From: Planctomycetota bacterium
GTDB taxonomy: Bacteria; Planctomycetota; Planctomycetia; Pirellulales; Lacipirellulaceae
DNA length: 7,022 nucleotides
Assembly: GCA_024278035.1 (NCBI GenBank)
Contig: JAJRUA010000398.1
Span: 1-7,022, forward strand
Direction of reading: 5' to 3'
Each line of letters starts with the position of its first letter. Within the stretch, counting starts at the first letter, position 1. The notes under the pieces were generated by a model that worked only from the letters and a program-made list of their open reading frames with translations, was not told the origin of the DNA and made no database searches. The translations under genes were made by a program, and so were the position numbers. This document shows, piece by piece, positions 6,168-7,022 of the stretch.

Positions 6168-6300
6168 TGCAAGTGATCCAATCCGCAAAAAAAACACCAA
6201 GAGTCAGAACGCGTATGACTTCGGGTTCGCTAACTACTTAATTTCAGGTCAGGTGACAGGGAGGTTCCCCGAATAGGTTCCACTCCGAAGAAGACAGGAG

Positions 6301-6339
6301 AAAAAAGTCGGCTCAAGCATTGTTCCCGGATAGATGCTT
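6301..6339 (-). terminator. Weak terminator-like hairpin after clpP
   Basis: On the minus strand, 18 bp past the clpP stop, AAGCAT and ATGCTT (6334-6339 and 6315-6320 on the plus strand) form a 6-bp stem with a 13-nt loop. A run of six T (plus-strand A at 6301-6306) follows 8 nt later. The stem is weak and the T-run is distant, so this is only a candidate. Confidence 0.25.
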
Positions 6340-6357
6340 TAGTTCTACCCGCGACCA

Positions 6358-6948
6358 TCACTTGCTAGGCATGTGCTCGATCACCTTGTCGATCAGCTTG
6401 TACTCGAGCGCCTCTTCAGCGGACATGAAATTGTCGCGGTCGGTGTCGGCTTCGAGTTGTTCGAGCGTTTTGCCCGTGTGCTTGGCAAGGATTGCGTTGA
6501 GCTTGGTTTTAGTCTTCTTGTACTCGGTGGCGTGGATGAGAATGTCCTCGGCCGTGCCTTCCATGCCAGCGAGCGGCTGATGGATCATCACCCGACTGTT
6601 GGGGAGCGAATGGCGTTTGCCTTCGGCACCGGCGGCTAAGAGGACGGCCCCCATGCTGGCGCACTGGCCCAGGCAATAGGTCGAGACATCGCAACTGACA
6701 AACTGCATCGTGTCGTAGATTGCCATGCCGGCGGTGACGCTGCCGCCGGGTGAGTTGATGTAGAGATGGATATCGCTCTTCGCGTCGTCCGAATGAAGGA
6801 ACAATAGTTGGGCGACGATGTTGTTCGACACCTCATCGTTGATGGCCGAGCCGAGGATCACGATGCGATCAACCAGCAAGCGGCTGTAGATGTCCATCGC
6901 CCGCTCTTCGCGGCCGCTCTTCTGGATGACGTAAGGAATGAGAGGCAT
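6358..6948 (-). CDS. clpP: ATP-dependent Clp protease proteolytic subunit
   Basis: This is a complete ClpP of 196 residues, the usual length. ClpP is a cytoplasmic serine peptidase that forms a double heptameric ring and degrades proteins unfolded by ClpX, ClpA or ClpC. The catalytic triad is visible: S98 in GQCASMGA, H123 in MIHQP, and D172 in [13 protein letters not shown]. The oxyanion-loop motif LYINSPGGS is at 62-70. The start ATG 6948 gives [25 protein letters not shown], the standard ClpP N-terminus with almost no propeptide (shown here only to mark the start; key residues are PYV and DIYSRLL). The frame stays open to the window edge, but no start codon lies in those 74 bp. The handle region reads [16 protein letters not shown], whereas many ClpPs have GQATDIEI; this may mark one of several paralogues. 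No clpX or tig is inside the window. Confidence 0.96.
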   Translation of the reverse strand: MPLIPYVIQKSGREERAMDIYSRLLVDRIVILGSAINDEVSNNIVAQLLFLHSDDAKSDIHLYINSPGGSVTAGMAIYDTMQFVSCDVSTYCLGQCASMGAVLLAAGAEGKRHSLPNSRVMIHQPLAGMEGTAEDILIHATEYKKTKTKLNAILAKHTGKTLEQLEADTDRDNFMSAEEALEYKLIDKVIEHMPSK

Positions 6949-7022
6949 GGGAGAGGTCCGTTCTCTAAAAAGGATAGCAACTGAATCGCGGTACGAATAA
7001 AACTGGCCGTCAGCTTTTAGCC

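Larger units (their letters stand above)
6017..6357. other. Convergent intergenic region between the HEAT-like gene and clpP
   Basis: This 341-bp gap lies between two converging stops. It contains a possible small minus-strand ORF at 6078-6167, a dyad GTGATC/GATCAC (6088-6093/6099-6104) within that ORF, an A8 run (6187-6194), and a weak hairpin near the clpP end (6301-6339). Plus-strand ORFs here lack support. Confidence 0.5.

Noticed and set aside
5967..6276. Two short plus-strand ORFs (69 and 62 codons) after the HEAT-like gene
   Set aside because: One starts inside the upstream gene in another frame. Neither has a ribosome site or a domain, and the minus-strand frame at 6078-6167 looks more protein-like.
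6949..7022. N-terminal extension of ClpP to the window edge (open frame)
   Set aside because: No start codon occurs in the frame, and the ATG at 6948 matches the normal family N-terminus.

Overview
The window looks like chromosomal DNA from a moderately GC-rich bacterium, most likely a planctomycete of the Pirellulaceae type. This is inference. It rests on the mix of recognisable housekeeping genes with lineage-restricted secreted or anchored proteins, on scarce Shine-Dalgarno signals with non-ATG starts, and on a lone Aas-type AMP-binding enzyme. No tRNA, rRNA, CRISPR array, insertion sequence or phage gene was seen.

Layout, left to right. (1) The last 45 codons of rsmH (16S rRNA m4C1402 methyltransferase) enter from the left edge. 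They are followed by a 110-residue single-pass membrane protein in the place usually held by ftsL in mraZ-rsmH-ftsL clusters. (2) A UgpC/MalK-type ABC ATPase on the minus strand meets that gene tail to tail with 2 bp between stops. (3) A 224-bp divergent region carries several inverted repeats and separates the ABC ATPase from (4) a plus-strand acyl-CoA/acyl-ACP synthetase resembling the AMP-binding half of E. coli Aas. (5) Convergent to it, 8 bp apart, is a secreted 299-residue protein of unknown function on the minus strand. (6) A 238-bp divergent region with a pseudoknot-like pair of stems precedes (7) a plus-strand protein with an N-terminal membrane anchor, a proline-rich linker and a C-terminal HEAT-like helical region. 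(8) A 341-bp convergent gap holds a possible 29-residue basic microprotein on the minus strand. (9) A complete clpP on the minus strand closes the window.

The genes alternate in direction, so most are probably separate transcription units. Only rsmH plus the small membrane protein looks like an operon. Housekeeping functions (rRNA methylation, sugar-type import energisation, fatty-acid activation, proteolysis) are interleaved with two unknown envelope proteins, which are divergent and may share a control region.

The points most worth a second look are the ftsL-position protein with an in-frame ATG-TGA just upstream, the structured leaders at 1665-1726, 1778-1828 and 4508-4548, and the unannotated microprotein at 6078-6167. 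I did not find a clearly new multi-gene system.
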